Positions 23,761-31,637 of a stretch of 49,155 nt of DNA are shown here, piece after piece. The DNA lies in the NCBI GenBank assembly GCA_945877515.1, contig CAMCSE010000009.1, positions 1 to 49,155 of the forward strand, read 5' to 3'. The stretch's first letter is position 1. The number at the start of each line of letters is the position of its first letter. The position numbers were made by a program, and so were the translations under genes. The notes below the pieces were generated by a model, which did no database searches, was not told where the DNA came from, and was given only the letters and a program-made list of their open reading frames with translations. The stretch is from an uncultured Clostridia bacterium. GTDB taxonomy: Bacteria; Bacillota; Clostridia; Oscillospirales; Oscillospiraceae.

Positions 23761-26406
23761 TCACACCAGCTTGGCGGCCAGCTGCTCCAGCGCCTCGTCG
23801 ATCTCGGCATCATCGAAGCAGTAGCGCATCTTCAGATGTTCGCTCCGCAGCTTCTTTACGTCCTCCTTCACATCCTTGCCCCGGAGGATGCAGTCCGCCA
23901 TCAGCCCGGCCAGCCGGTCAAAGTCCGCCGCTTCAAAGCCGAAGCGGGTCATCTCGCTGACGCCCATGCGCAGCGCGCCGGAGGCGGTAAAGCCCTCCTC
24001 GTCCGGGGTGGCCTGATAGTTCACCACGATGTTGTTCCGCTCCAGTCGCTCGGCGATGTTCGGCCCTTCGCCGTAGCCCACGGACACGATGACCTGATGT
24101 GTCTCGGTATAGCCGATGGCCGGGTCGCCGGCCACGTCCAGGCCGTGAGCCTTCAGGCTGCAGGCGAAGGACTTGGCGTTGTCGATGACCGCCTTCTGAT
24201 ACACGTCCCGGAACTGGTTCATCTCGTAGGCGGCCATCAGCATGCCCAGCTGGGTACCCAGATGGTGGTTGGACACGCTGCCGGGGAACGTGCGGCTCTC
24301 GATGGTCTTCCACAGGCCGTACTTCAGGTCATCCTCCCTGTAGTTCACGCCGATGACGCCGCGCTGGGGACCGAAGAACGTCTTGTGGGTGGAGCCGGTG
24401 ACGATCTCTGCGCCCTCGGCAAAGGGGTTCTGGAAATGGTCGCCGATCAGTCCCAGCACGTGAGCCATGTCGTACATGATGGTGGTGGGAATATTCTGCT
24501 CATCCACGAATCTGCGGATCTCAGCCACCGGCTCCTTGTGCAGCACCATGCTCTTGCCGAACACGATCAGCTCCGGGCGATAGCGGTCGATGAGCTTCTT
24601 GGTCTCCTCCACGTCCATCTTGTAGGGGTTGTCGGCGCAGACGGGGAAGTTCACCACGGCGGGCTTCTCCGTCACCGGGTCGATGGCGATATAGTCGTGG
24701 AGCGCGCCCATGGGCTGTGCGGACAGGTGGCCGCCCTTGATGATGTGGTTGTTCATCACGTAGCCCAGGCGCTTGGCCTCGGACTTGCGGTCAACGCGGT
24801 TCTTCCAGTCCATCAGCGCGGAGAACACCGCCATGTTGGACATCTGACCGCTGAGGGTACGGGTCTCCACCTCGGTGCAGCCGAAGTAGGCACGCATTTC
24901 CTCCACCAACAGCCGCTCCACCTCGTCGATGAACTTCGTGCCCTGATAGTAGAAGACCTCCTTGTCATAGAATGCCAAGATCTTCTTGTGCTCGGCATAC
25001 CGGCAGGCGGGGTCGCTGCCGCTGAGCAGCCGCACGGCGCGGCTGGGCGTGTTCTCAGAGGGGATCAGATTGATGCACTGTTCCTGCCGCCACTCATGGT
25101 TCTCCAGCGCCTTTTTCAGCAGCTCCAGCGCCTTGGGCGCACGGTCGCCGCTGCCCACGCCGTGTGCGTCCTCCTCCGCGCCGTACAGCAGCGGGCGGGC
25201 AAAGGGAGGTGCGCCCACGCTCATGTGACGGGCGGGGATGACGGCCTTCAGCCGCTTGCCCCGGACGTCCACCTCCACGGTGTCATCCTCCAGTATGTCG
25301 TTGTCGATATAGCACAGTCCGATGGCGCGCTTGCCGCTGGCCTCCAGAATGACGGTGGACAGGCCCTCGCCCTCGGTCTTGAAGTAGGGCACCATAGTGC
25401 CGCTGGTGACCCATCCCACCAGCTTGTCGCCCTGATAGATCTCCATGCCCGCCCGCATGACGCCGCGATCCAGCAGCGCAATGGGGGCAATCTTCCGGGG
25501 CAGGCCGGACATGTCGGAGAAGTCGCGATCCATGTACTTTACGAAATAGCTGTGCTGCTTTTCCAGCGCCTTGCGGCCGATGAAGTCGCCCTTTTCGGCG
25601 GCAAAGCTGACGGCAAACTTGGACAGAGGTACGGCGAAAATGGGAATTTCGCTGCCGTCGGGCGCATTGCCCATCTCGTGACCGTACAGGGGCAGGGCGG
25701 CCTCCAGACGCAGGGTATCGCGGGCGCCCAGACCGGCGGGACGTGCGCCCAGCTCGATCAAGCGGTTCCACAGCCACGCGGCATCCTCGCTGCGGACATA
25801 GACCTCATAGCCCAGCGGCTCGCCGGTGTAGCCGGTCTTGGCGACGCGGGCGGTGTGGCCCTCCAGCGAGACGGTGCCCAGCGCGTTTTTCATCGGCTCG
25901 GTCAGCTGTGCGCCGCCGGCCATCGCCGTCAGCATCTCCTTGCACTTGGGGCCCTGCACCGCGATGGCGGCCCACTTATCTGTGATGTTCTCGATCTGGC
26001 AGTCGAAGCCCTTCAGCGCTTCGTACAGGTGCTTGAGATCCTTGTCGGTGTTGGCGGCGTTCACCACCAGCAGATAGCTGTCCTCCTCAAAGAGATACAG
26101 GTACGCGTCGTCCACCGCGCCGCCGTTTTCGTTGGGGATGATGCAGTACTGTGCCATGTTCAGATCCAGTGCGCTGACGTTGCTGGACAGCACGTGCTGC
26201 AAAAACGCCTTGCGCTCCGGACCGGTGATGCGCAGGCGGCCCATGTGGGACACGTCGAACAGGCTGCACACCTGACGGGTGTACAGATGCTCGGCAATGA
26301 TGCCGCTGGGGTACTGGATTGGCATTTCCCATCCGCCGAAGTCCACCAGCTCCGCGCCGGCGGCTACGTGGGTGTCATATAGTTGGGTACGCTTCAGTTC
26401 GCTCAT
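23761..26406 (-). CDS. Fusion of glycine cleavage T protein and serine hydroxymethyltransferase
   Basis: One 881-codon frame holds two enzymes. Residues 1 to about 400 are GcvT (aminomethyltransferase): RTQLYDTHVAAGAELVDFGG, SLFDVSHMGRL, GLGARDTLRLEAALPLYGHE and a C-terminal barrel ending VIPARHMSVG. After a linker of about 25 residues, 425-881 form a serine hydroxymethyltransferase-like domain: CINLIPSENTPSRAVR, YYQGTKFIDEVE, a YDMAHVLGLIG loop and the PLP lysine in GSTHKTFFGPQRG. No stop or start lies between them. T-protein makes 5,10-methylene-THF and SHMT uses it with a second glycine to make serine, so the fusion would couple consecutive steps. The SHMT half is diverged from ordinary GlyA (for example KTFFGPQRG instead of KTLRGPRGG). 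First gene behind the glycine riboswitch; start behind AAGGAGGAAA. Confidence 0.92.
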   Translation of the reverse strand: MSELKRTQLYDTHVAAGAELVDFGGWEMPIQYPSGIIAEHLYTRQVCSLFDVSHMGRLRITGPERKAFLQHVLSSNVSALDLNMAQYCIIPNENGGAVDDAYLYLFEEDSYLLVVNAANTDKDLKHLYEALKGFDCQIENITDKWAAIAVQGPKCKEMLTAMAGGAQLTEPMKNALGTVSLEGHTARVAKTGYTGEPLGYEVYVRSEDAAWLWNRLIELGARPAGLGARDTLRLEAALPLYGHEMGNAPDGSEIPIFAVPLSKFAVSFAAEKGDFIGRKALEKQHSYFVKYMDRDFSDMSGLPRKIAPIALLDRGVMRAGMEIYQGDKLVGWVTSGTMVPYFKTEGEGLSTVILEASGKRAIGLCYIDNDILEDDTVEVDVRGKRLKAVIPARHMSVGAPPFARPLLYGAEEDAHGVGSGDRAPKALELLKKALENHEWRQEQCINLIPSENTPSRAVRLLSGSDPACRYAEHKKILAFYDKEVFYYQGTKFIDEVERLLVEEMRAYFGCTEVETRTLSGQMSNMAVFSALMDWKNRVDRKSEAKRLGYVMNNHIIKGGHLSAQPMGALHDYIAIDPVTEKPAVVNFPVCADNPYKMDVEETKKLIDRYRPELIVFGKSMVLHKEPVAEIRRFVDEQNIPTTIMYDMAHVLGLIGDHFQNPFAEGAEIVTGSTHKTFFGPQRGVIGVNYREDDLKYGLWKTIESRTFPGSVSNHHLGTQLGMLMAAYEMNQFRDVYQKAVIDNAKSFACSLKAHGLDVAGDPAIGYTETHQVIVSVGYGEGPNIAERLERNNIVVNYQATPDEEGFTASGALRMGVSEMTRFGFEAADFDRLAGLMADCILRGKDVKEDVKKLRSEHLKMRYCFDDAEIDEALEQLAAKLV

Positions 26407-26444
26407 ACGTTTTTCCTCCTTAAAGATCGTTCTTTTTGGGCAGC

Positions 26445-26483
26445 AAAAAAGGACACAAAACCGCTCTTTACGGCTTTGTGCCC
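26445..26483 (-). terminator. Riboswitch expression-platform terminator
   Basis: In the minus direction GGGCACAAAGCCG (26483-26471) pairs with CGGTTTTGTGTCC (26463-26451), followed by TTTTTT. It lies between the aptamers and the gcvT-SHMT start, so glycine binding probably prevents it from forming, as in known activating glycine switches. Confidence 0.85.
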
Positions 26484-26640
26484 CCGTTGAGTTACCTGAG
26501 AGATTCCCTCCGCGATGGGAGGTTGCACCTTCGGTGGTCGGGCGTTGCCGTCCGGCCTTTTCGGAGTATCGTCCGGAACCGGTCCTTTTGCCTGAGAGCT
26601 TCTGCGTTCCCCTTCGGCGCCGCCTGAGCGATCTCTCCCG
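26484..26640 (-). promoter_or_regulatory. Tandem glycine riboswitch (gcvT motif)
   Basis: On the minus strand the first aptamer shows GGGAGAGATCGCTCAGG, GCGCCGAAGGGG and CTCTCAGGCAAAAGGACCG. The second shows CACCGAAGGTGCAAC and AATCTCTCAGGTAACTCAACG. GCCGAAGG and CTCTCAGG are the conserved glycine-binding core pieces, each present twice in order. The linker between the aptamers is A-rich (GAAAAGG). It controls the downstream glycine cleavage operon, so that glycine excess switches on its own breakdown. A terminator follows directly. I place the outer limits within about ten bases. Confidence 0.93.
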
Positions 26641-26664
26641 ATCCCATCGTCCGATCGATATGAA

Positions 26665-26699
26665 ATTACGGCAAAGGAAACTGTTTCCTCTGACGTAAT
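26665..26699. promoter_or_regulatory. 35-bp interrupted palindrome over the riboswitch transcription start
   Basis: Centred on 26682, ATTACG...AGGAAAC-T-GTTTCCT...CGTAAT has two matched arm blocks separated by four unpaired bases on each side. It overlaps the -10 and the expected start of the glycine operon. It could be a protein operator or a 5' leader hairpin. Confidence 0.45.
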
Positions 26700-26727
26700 T
26701 GTATCATCCGAAAAGTAAATTTGTCAA
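26698..26727 (-). promoter_or_regulatory. Promoter of the glycine riboswitch and gcv operon
   Basis: Minus strand TTGACA (26722-26727), an 18-base spacer and TACAAT (26698-26703), placing the start near 26691, about 50 bases before the first aptamer. The 136 bases from 26728 to the Fic gene hold nothing else I recognise. Confidence 0.75.
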
Positions 26728-26863
26728 GACTGAATTCCTGCGGCCTTGTGATGTTTTATTGATTGGTACAAAATAGCGATAACGATGTGGTGAAGATTGC
26801 AAAGAGCATCAAACCCTCCGCGGGAAAAAGTACGGTGTCACCCCAAATTGCTTCACACAAGCA

Positions 26864-27649
26864 TCACAGCAAAAACGAATTCAGCTTTTTCTGCGGTGCT
26901 GGGCTTCTGTCTTCCGTGCTGCGCGACCACGTTTTGACCGTTTGAGCCTCCAAAAACTGCACCAGCGGGGTCAAGTCCTCCTGCGCATCATAATCTTGCA
27001 GCGCATCATAATAGGCGCGGCGATCCTCCTCATAGACAATGGTGGGCGGATAGTCGTTGATCATCAGCCAGTAGTTCAGCAGCGTCCGTCCCAAGCGCCC
27101 GTTGCCGTCCGCAAAGGGATGGATATTCTCAAAGCGGGCATGGAGGTACGCCCCTGCCTTCAGGGGCGCTTTCGCTCCGATGGCGTTGACTTCTTCAATC
27201 AACTCCGCGAGGTCGTTCTCTACATCATCGGATGGCGAACCGACCTCGTTTTTTCCGGTCACATAGTCGTGCTTCTTGAATTCGCCGGGACGCTCACCGT
27301 TCACGATGTAGCGGCGCTCATCGTAAGTGCCCTCCGTCAATGCACGGTGGACGGCGCAAATCAACTCAATGGACAGAGGCTCTTTTGCAACGATCTTCTC
27401 CTGCAAAAAGTCGTAGCAGACCTTTTGGTTCTGCTGCTCAAACAGGGTGCGGGTGCTGCCGGTGTAGCCCACGACCTTGCCGTTTTCAAAAATCTCGCGG
27501 GTGTCGTGGTAGTTGATCTCGGCATTTTCAATCTTACCGGAGTTGTAGGCAAACAGAATGCGGAAGTTATCCAGCCGCAGAGCAAGGTCATTGACCGTGC
27601 GGATGTTCCAGTCCTGCCACATTTTCACAACAGCGTCATATCGGCTCAT
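26864..27649 (-). CDS. Fic-domain protein (class II, predicted AMP- or nucleotidyl-transferase)
   Basis: A 261-residue cytoplasmic protein. The catalytic motif HPFADGNGRLGR (near residue 190) is complete, with the His needed for nucleotide transfer. An N-terminal inhibitory helix motif of the S/TxxxE(G/N) type is visible in NSGKIENAEI, which places it in class II, where the inhibitor is on the same chain. A flap region (NGERPGEFKKHDYVTG) precedes the catalytic loop. The ATG follows GGAGGTGCATC; the frame stays open 17 codons further upstream without a ribosome site. It is monocistronic next to mobile-element scars. Such proteins modify Tyr, Thr or Ser of partner proteins; the target is unknown. 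Confidence 0.92.
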   Translation of the reverse strand: MSRYDAVVKMWQDWNIRTVNDLALRLDNFRILFAYNSGKIENAEINYHDTREIFENGKVVGYTGSTRTLFEQQNQKVCYDFLQEKIVAKEPLSIELICAVHRALTEGTYDERRYIVNGERPGEFKKHDYVTGKNEVGSPSDDVENDLAELIEEVNAIGAKAPLKAGAYLHARFENIHPFADGNGRLGRTLLNYWLMINDYPPTIVYEEDRRAYYDALQDYDAQEDLTPLVQFLEAQTVKTWSRSTEDRSPAPQKKLNSFLL

Positions 27650-27779
27650 GATGCACCTCCGATACAAGGATGGTTTTAGTATAGCACACTTTTGGGCCAA
27701 ATGGGAGAAAATTTACAGGCGGTCTTGGTTTCATGTATTCTTTGTCTACTGCGTTACCGTTTTTGCGCCGCGATCCCAC

Positions 27780-27807
27780 TTGCAATTACTGCCGTATTGA
27801 GTATACT
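27780..27807 (+). promoter_or_regulatory. Promoter of the phosphoesterase gene
   Basis: TTGCAA (27780-27785), a 16-base spacer and TATACT (27802-27807), 32 bases before the ATG, which has a GGGAGGTGA site. Confidence 0.6.
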
Positions 27808-27839
27808 TATCAGCAACACGATTTACGGGAGGTGACGGC

Positions 27840-28526
27840 ATGATCTACTGCGTATCAGATATCCACGGCGAATTGGATAAGTTTGAGCGGCTGCTGACGC
27901 TGACCCAATTTTCTGAAAACGACCATCTGTATGTCATCGGTGACGCCATCGACCGATGCGCTATGGGTGTAGACATCCTGCGGTTGATCATGGATACGTC
28001 CAACATGACCATGCTGCTGGGCAATCACGAGCAGATGTGCCTCGCCACTCTCGGACCACATAATGAGTTCGGTACTCGTGAGCTTTGGCGGTAAAACGGC
28101 GGCTCATCCACCTATCGGGAGCCGCTCTACCATCGGACACCTCACGAGCGCAACATGATTCTGCGCTTCTTGGCTGGACTGCCGGATCATCTGGACATTA
28201 CCGTCGGTGGGCAGAAGTTCCACCTCGTTCATGGTTGTCCCGGTGCTGACCGTGATACGCGCATCTGGGGACGCATCAAGCCAGAAGATAGAAGTCCTTA
28301 CCCGGACACCATCTGCATCGTCGGCCACACGCCGGTCAACTTCCTGACCGGTGTCAGTAACCAGCCGTTCCGTATATGGCATGGTGACGGCATCCTTGAT
28401 ATTGATTGCGGCTGCGGTCATCAAAAAACAGCGCAACGCCGTTTGACCTGTCTCCGACTGGACGACATGGCGGAGTTCTATGTTGGGAATGTGGATACGG
28501 AGATATGCTCCCGACCCACACCGTGA
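27840..28526 (+). pseudogene. PPP-family metallophosphoesterase (serine/threonine phosphatase type), split by an in-frame stop
   Basis: The 228-codon frame is interrupted only by TAA at 28092-28094 (after ELWR) and resumes in the same frame with NGGSSTYREPLY. The two halves together carry all metal motifs: SDIHGELDKF, YVIGDAIDR, LLGNHEQM, FHLVHGCP and IVGHTPV, then DIDCGCG. This is the layout of phage-lambda-type protein phosphatases. The short first product (84 residues) lacks two metal-binding motifs and should be inactive. The last few codons and the stop come from the 134-bp repeat, so the native C-terminus may be replaced. A base-calling error or recent nonsense mutation would each explain it. 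Confidence 0.8.
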
Positions 28527-28646
28527 CCCACACGGGGAAACGAACGGACGGAGCACATGGAGCAAAGAGTTTCCGACCTCTTCCTTTTTGGGGCAAAAAC
28601 GCCCGCAATCCCTTGCAGCACAACGGATTGCGGGCTTTTGTCTTTC
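28513..28646 (+). repeat. 134-bp dispersed repeat, copy B
   Basis: It matches copy A at 14118-14251 base for base in register, 14,395 bases apart and in the same orientation. It starts inside the last codons of the phosphoesterase gene and ends in a terminator-like hairpin. The coding fragment of an epimerase begins at the point where copy A instead runs into a tRNA. Confidence 0.8.
28601..28639 (+). terminator. Terminator hairpin in repeat copy B
   Basis: GCCCGCAATCC (28601-28611) pairs perfectly with GGATTGCGGGC (28625-28635), followed by TTTT. Copy A has a decayed version. Confidence 0.75.
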
Positions 28647-28816
28647 CCTCCGGCATCATCGGGCCAGGCGACATACAGGGAGGGCGCTTCACCTCAATGG
28701 CAAAATCCTTTCTTGCCGGGAGGCTGGTTTTAGCCGTTCGCGGCGGGTATGACTTTGTGGATGTGCGGGACATGGCAGTCCGGCTTATGGCGCGGAAGGA
28801 AAAGGGCGAACTATGA
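28640..28816 (+). pseudogene. Internal fragment of an NAD-dependent epimerase/dehydratase gene
   Basis: About 58 codons read VFPSGIIGPGD, TSMAKSFLAGRL and VRGGYDFVDVRDMA, which is the stretch of extended short-chain dehydrogenases (NAD-dependent epimerases) that follows the catalytic YxxxK region. The N-terminal Rossmann fold and the catalytic Tyr are missing because the left side joins the repeat. The right side leaves the family after VRDMA and stops shortly after. There is no start codon or ribosome site for the fragment, so it is a remnant, probably of the gene into which the element inserted. Confidence 0.7.
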
Positions 28817-28954
28817 GTTCGCCTCTGCGTCATGATGCCCCGCCTCTTGCGTAAGGAGCGAGTCTCCCGGCGCTATATAGAGCATCTTGACAGTCTTACG
28901 GAGGGAGAGCGCTCTCAGGAGCGTCCTCCCTCTTTCCCGTCCGGCAGGAAAGAG

Positions 28955-28983
28955 TTGCGGCGGGCGGCGTTTTATGCTATATA
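28955..28983 (+). promoter_or_regulatory. Promoter of the signalling block
   Basis: TTGCGG (28955-28960), a 17-base spacer and TATATA (28978-28983), about 50 bases before the TTG start at 29033. A GGAGGG...CCTCCC hairpin lies just upstream. Confidence 0.55.
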
Positions 28984-29032
28984 TTAAAATGTGTCTGCGG
29001 ATACAGCCTGAAGAAAGCGAGGGCCTTGCCTC

Positions 29033-30658
29033 TTGAAAGGAACCACCAAGCATCTGCTGCCGACGGGCTTCGTATGTACGCTAATCGCTATAGCCTATGC
29101 CTGTCGGATGCTGGCGAAATTCGATATCGGCGGCCCCGCCGTGAACCATATCCGGACAGCGCTCTATCTGCTGCTTTTCGCCCTGTGGGGCTTTTCACTC
29201 GACCGGCGCATTATCCAGCGGCAGACGCTGCACTGCCTGCGGCTGACGGCGGCGCTGATGCTGCTGTGGCTCATACTGCGGACGCTGAAATACAGCGTTG
29301 TCACCGGCCCGGCGGCGGGGCGGTACATATGGTATCTCTACTATCTTCCGATGCTGTTCCTTCCGCTGCTGGGGGTGTATATCGCCCTGTCCATGGGAAA
29401 GTCAGAGGACTACCGCCTGAGCCGAGAGATCGGTATGCTGTCGATCATCCCTGCGGTACTGTTTCTGCTGGTGATCACCAACGACCTGCACCAGCAGATA
29501 TTCGCCTTCAAAAGCGGCGTCCCCGGCTTGCCGGTTTCCGGCACATATTCCTACCGCCCGCTGTATTTTATCTGCCTTGGCTGGATGGTGGTCTGTATGG
29601 CTTTTTCCCTTGTCTGCCTGTTCCGGAAGAGCCGTATCCCAAGTGGTGAAGGAAAGCGGATAACGCCGTTTGTGCTGGGCTGTGCGATGCTCCTGTACGG
29701 TATTCTCTATCTGTCGGGTATTCCGGCTGTTCGGTGGTGGTTCGGCGATATGAACGTGATGTTCTGCCTGCTGTATGCCGCCATCTATGAAAGTTGTATC
29801 CGCTGCCGTATGATACCGTCCAACACGGGATATGTGGAACTGTTTGAGGCCACAACGCTGGCGGCTTGTATTGCGGATCGCAGCGGCCGAATCGTCTTGC
29901 GCTCCTGTGCCGCAGGTGAGGATATGACCTGCCCGCAGGAGGGGCGGCGGATCGTTCGGCCTGACGGTATGTGCATTTCCTCGGCGCCCATCAGCGGCGG
30001 CTACGCCGTTTGGCAGGACAATGTGCGCCAGCTGGCGGAGCTGCGTACCCGGCTGAATGCGAACAAGGAGGAAATGGAGCGCAACAAGAAGAAGCTGAAG
30101 GACGCCTATCTTGTTCAGAAAAGTCTGCATGAGCTGACTGAAAAGAACCGCATATACAATGAACTGGAGGCAAAGCACAGCAGGCAGACAGCCCAGATGC
30201 GGCAGATGCTCGCCCGATGTGAGAGCGCCGGCCCCGCCGAAAGGCGAAGCCTGCTGAAGAAGGTGCTGCTGCTGGGCACCTACATCAAGCGCAGCGCCAA
30301 TTTGTACTTCCTCAGCAGCGAGTACCGGTGGCTGCCGCAGCAGGAGCTGCGGCTGACGGTCGACGAAGCCGTGCGAGCCTTGACCGCCTGCGGCACGGAG
30401 TGCGGCGTGATCTATCGCACAACGGAACCGATGCGTGCCTCTGAGGTCGTGCGTCTGTTCGATCTGCTGGAAATCGTCGCGGAGACCACGGTAGACGATC
30501 TGCGCTCACTGTTTATCTCCGTTTCCGACAGCGCGATGGATCTGTCGGTGGAGTGCGCCGCCGATCTGTCGGCGATCGCCTCCCCGGAGGTGACGGTGCG
30601 GCAGGAGGACGGCCTGTGGCTGATCCGCACAGGGATAAGGGGGCGGGAGGATGCATAA
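29033..30658 (+). CDS. 7TM sensor protein with degenerate histidine kinase region
   Basis: A 541-residue membrane protein. About seven hydrophobic segments fill residues 10-245, resembling the N-terminal 7TM region of some histidine kinases. A PAS-like stretch follows (LFEATTLAACIADRSGRIVLRS), then a coiled coil of about 70 residues (ELRTRLNANKEEMERNKKKLK and onward). The C-terminus resembles a kinase but lacks a clear phospho-acceptor His-Asp pair and the N and G boxes of the ATPase domain. TTG is chosen as start because GAGGG lies nine bases upstream and the next Met is far inside. It overlaps the complete kinase gene by eight bases. It may act as the input subunit for that kinase (inference). 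Confidence 0.8.
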   Translation: MKGTTKHLLPTGFVCTLIAIAYACRMLAKFDIGGPAVNHIRTALYLLLFALWGFSLDRRIIQRQTLHCLRLTAALMLLWLILRTLKYSVVTGPAAGRYIWYLYYLPMLFLPLLGVYIALSMGKSEDYRLSREIGMLSIIPAVLFLLVITNDLHQQIFAFKSGVPGLPVSGTYSYRPLYFICLGWMVVCMAFSLVCLFRKSRIPSGEGKRITPFVLGCAMLLYGILYLSGIPAVRWWFGDMNVMFCLLYAAIYESCIRCRMIPSNTGYVELFEATTLAACIADRSGRIVLRSCAAGEDMTCPQEGRRIVRPDGMCISSAPISGGYAVWQDNVRQLAELRTRLNANKEEMERNKKKLKDAYLVQKSLHELTEKNRIYNELEAKHSRQTAQMRQMLARCESAGPAERRSLLKKVLLLGTYIKRSANLYFLSSEYRWLPQQELRLTVDEAVRALTACGTECGVIYRTTEPMRASEVVRLFDLLEIVAETTVDDLRSLFISVSDSAMDLSVECAADLSAIASPEVTVRQEDGLWLIRTGIRGREDA

Positions 30659-31637
30659 GCTGAGACGCTTCGGGTTTAACGCCATCAAGGAGAGCTTTGA
30701 CCGGCTGCCCACCGCCGTATGCTTTTTTGACCGCTCGGGCGGCATCGTGCTGTGCAACCGGCAGATGTATCGGCTGAGCCAGTATCTGCTGAACAGCGAT
30801 ATGCAGTATCTGGAGGAGCTTCAAAGGGCGCTGGCCTCTCCGCCAAAGGGCATAACGCCCATTGCCAGCACGGAGAATACCTACCGCTTTCCGGACGGGC
30901 TGGTATGGAAATTTGAGAAGGCGGCCGTGACCGACCGATATGGGGAGACGTATATACAGCTGACCGCCGCAGATGTCACGGCGCTGCACCGGGCGCTGGA
31001 GCAGCTGGCTGAGGATAACCGAAGGCTTGAACAGGACGCGGAAAAGCTGCGGCGTCTCTCGGAAAACGTGGCGGCGGTGGCGCGGGAGAGGGAACAGCTC
31101 GCCGCCAAATCCGCCATGCACGATAGCCTTGCCGCCTGTATTACCGTCACGAAGCAATATCTGGCCGGAGACCTTGGCGGCATCAACGCAGACGTTGTGC
31201 TGCGGGAATGGGAAAAAAGCATTGTCTTTCGTGACGCAGAACGCTTGCCGGCAAGGGAGGCGCTGTATGAAAGCGCGGATAGCAGCGGCGTGGCCATCAG
31301 AATAAGAGGTACAGAGCCGGCGGGAGGCGCGGCGGATCTGATGTATGCCGCCATGCAGGTCTGCCTGAGCAACGCCATACAGTACGCGCAGGCAACCGAA
31401 CTGATCGCCAACATCTGGGAGGACGGCGACAGATATACCGTCCTGATCCGCAATAACGGAAAGCCGCCGGAAAAGACCATCACAGAGGGCGGCGGTCTGT
31501 CCAATCTGCGCCGCAGGATCGAAAGGATCGGCGGGACCATGACGGTGCAGAGTCTGCCGGAGTTCGCGCTGGTGATAGGAATACCAAATCGGGAGAATTG
31601 GGAGGAGGGGAACGAATGGCTGTCAGAGACATACTGA
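30651..31637 (+). CDS. Sensor histidine kinase (cytoplasmic, NarL-partner type)
   Basis: A 328-residue protein without membrane segments. An N-terminal PAS-like region begins ESFDRLPTAVCFFDRSGGIVLCN. A coiled coil (ALEQLAEDNRRLEQDAEKLRRL) leads to a dimerisation helix with the likely phospho-acceptor in KSAMHDSLAACI. The ATPase domain is shown by AMQVCLSNAIQYAQATE (N box Asn) and GGGLSNLRRRIERIGG (G box). It would phosphorylate the LuxR-type regulator encoded next. Because it has no membrane part, it probably depends on the 7TM protein for signal input. Both ends overlap its neighbours (8 and 22 bases), so the three proteins are made together. Confidence 0.88.
   Translation: MHKLRRFGFNAIKESFDRLPTAVCFFDRSGGIVLCNRQMYRLSQYLLNSDMQYLEELQRALASPPKGITPIASTENTYRFPDGLVWKFEKAAVTDRYGETYIQLTAADVTALHRALEQLAEDNRRLEQDAEKLRRLSENVAAVAREREQLAAKSAMHDSLAACITVTKQYLAGDLGGINADVVLREWEKSIVFRDAERLPAREALYESADSSGVAIRIRGTEPAGGAADLMYAAMQVCLSNAIQYAQATELIANIWEDGDRYTVLIRNNGKPPEKTITEGGGLSNLRRRIERIGGTMTVQSLPEFALVIGIPNRENWEEGNEWLSETY

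Noticed and set aside
21890-23824. 644-codon plus-strand frame opposite gcvPA and gcvH
   Set aside because: Antisense shadow of well-identified genes, no start signals or motifs.
23704-26382. 892-codon plus-strand reading frame opposite the gcvT-SHMT gene
   Set aside because: Composition is His/Gln/Val/Gly-rich with no recognisable motif; the minus-strand frame encodes two known enzymes with all motifs.
13410-28816. A complete prophage or integrative element between the repeat copies
   Set aside because: The interval is mostly ordinary metabolism (selenium and glycine genes), and no integrase, structural, replication or conjugation gene is present. The repeats are better seen as ends of separate or decayed elements.
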